A stretch of DNA of 5,884 nucleotides, taken from positions 58,253 through 64,136 of the forward strand of contig JAAUZS010000142.1 in NCBI GenBank assembly GCA_014804495.1, written 5' to 3'. The DNA is from Lachnospiraceae bacterium. Its GTDB lineage: Bacteria; Bacillota; Clostridia; Lachnospirales; Lachnospiraceae. The notes under the pieces are model-generated. The model saw only the letters and a list, made by a program, of their open reading frames with translations, did no database searches and had not been told where the DNA came from. The first letter of the stretch is position 1. Every line of letters starts with the position of its first letter. Shown in pieces: positions 5,644-5,884 of this stretch. The position numbers and the translations under genes were made by a program.

Positions 5644-5884
5644 ATTCAAATATGAGCGCTCTTGGCATTATTTTTCCAAATAGTTATGATGCATTGGTTC
5701 CGGAGCTTGTTAATGTGCGTTTGATGGCATCCATTCCCTTCGCCAGCCGTTATCGTATGATAGATTTCATTTTATCCAGCATGACGCACTGTGATATAGG
5801 AAATGTCTCAATTATGGTAAATAATAATTATCATTCGCTGATGGATCATCTGGGTTCCGGACGTGAATGGGATTTGGTGCGTAA
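5637..5884 (+). CDS. glgD: Glycogen biosynthesis protein GlgD, N-terminal fragment (runs off window)
   Basis: The first 82 residues of the GlgC-like regulatory subunit are visible. Family features are ALGIIFPN at residues 8-15, [17 protein letters not shown] in place of the GlgC substrate loop, and [19 protein letters not shown] near the end of the fragment. The glycine-rich GGxGxRL loop of GlgC is absent, as expected for GlgD. GlgD proteins pair with GlgC in Bacillota and alter its activity while having little or none alone. The start at ATG 5637 overlaps the glgC stop by 7 bases (ATGCTGA), indicating translational coupling; purine-rich GGTGAAGAAG lies just upstream inside glgC. A second in-frame ATG at 5652 lacks a ribosome site, so I preferred 5637, but both would give a normal GlgD beginning. 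Confidence 0.94.
   Translation, partial: MLNSNMSALGIIFPNSYDALVPELVNVRLMASIPFASRYRMIDFILSSMTHCDIGNVSIMVNNNYHSLMDHLGSGREWDLVR

Noticed and set aside
5185..5649. Minus-strand open frames opposite the C-terminal half of glgC (5185-5649 and 5286-5603)
   Set aside because: Shadows of the repetitive beta-helix coding sequence; GlgC is unambiguous on the other strand.

Overview
The window reads like a chromosomal segment of a low-GC, Gram-positive gut Firmicute, probably Lachnospiraceae or a related Clostridia. The reasons are strong AGGAGG-type ribosome sites, AT-rich spacers, and a glgC-glgD pair, an arrangement typical of Bacillota in which glycogen synthesis uses a catalytic and a regulatory ADP-glucose pyrophosphorylase subunit. 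The species cannot be named from the sequence alone.

The left part (about 1-3883) is an AT-rich accessory block read entirely on the minus strand. In transcription order it holds: a 375-residue protein of unknown function (2756-3883); an ANT(6)/AadE-like aminoglycoside nucleotidyltransferase (1826-2686); a 409-residue paralogue of the first protein (327-1556); and the N-terminal part of a class I SAM-dependent methyltransferase (1-217, cut by the window edge). The two unknown proteins clearly arose by duplication and flank the nucleotidyltransferase gene. A 205-bp MITE-like element (1586-1790), with about 20-bp terminal inverted repeats and an 11-bp direct repeat at its borders, sits just upstream of the second paralogue.

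The centre (3884-4434) is a divergent intergenic region. It holds a weak candidate promoter for the left block and a 228-bp, GC-richer, near-palindromic element (4034-4261). This looks like one long hairpin enclosing a second, elaborately folded segment, possibly one element inserted into another. To its right lie a 15-bp tandem repeat and a good sigma-A-type promoter for the glycogen genes.

The right part (4435-5884) is the core metabolic operon on the plus strand: complete glgC, and the start of glgD overlapping the glgC stop by 7 bases. The two encode subunits that would together make ADP-glucose for glycogen synthase. The intergenic palindrome therefore lies at the border between a variable accessory block and a housekeeping operon.

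The most notable items are the multi-branched nested palindrome, the MITE-like element next to the second paralogue, and the uncharacterised paralogue pair, which shares an almost invariant N-terminal module followed by a divergent linker.
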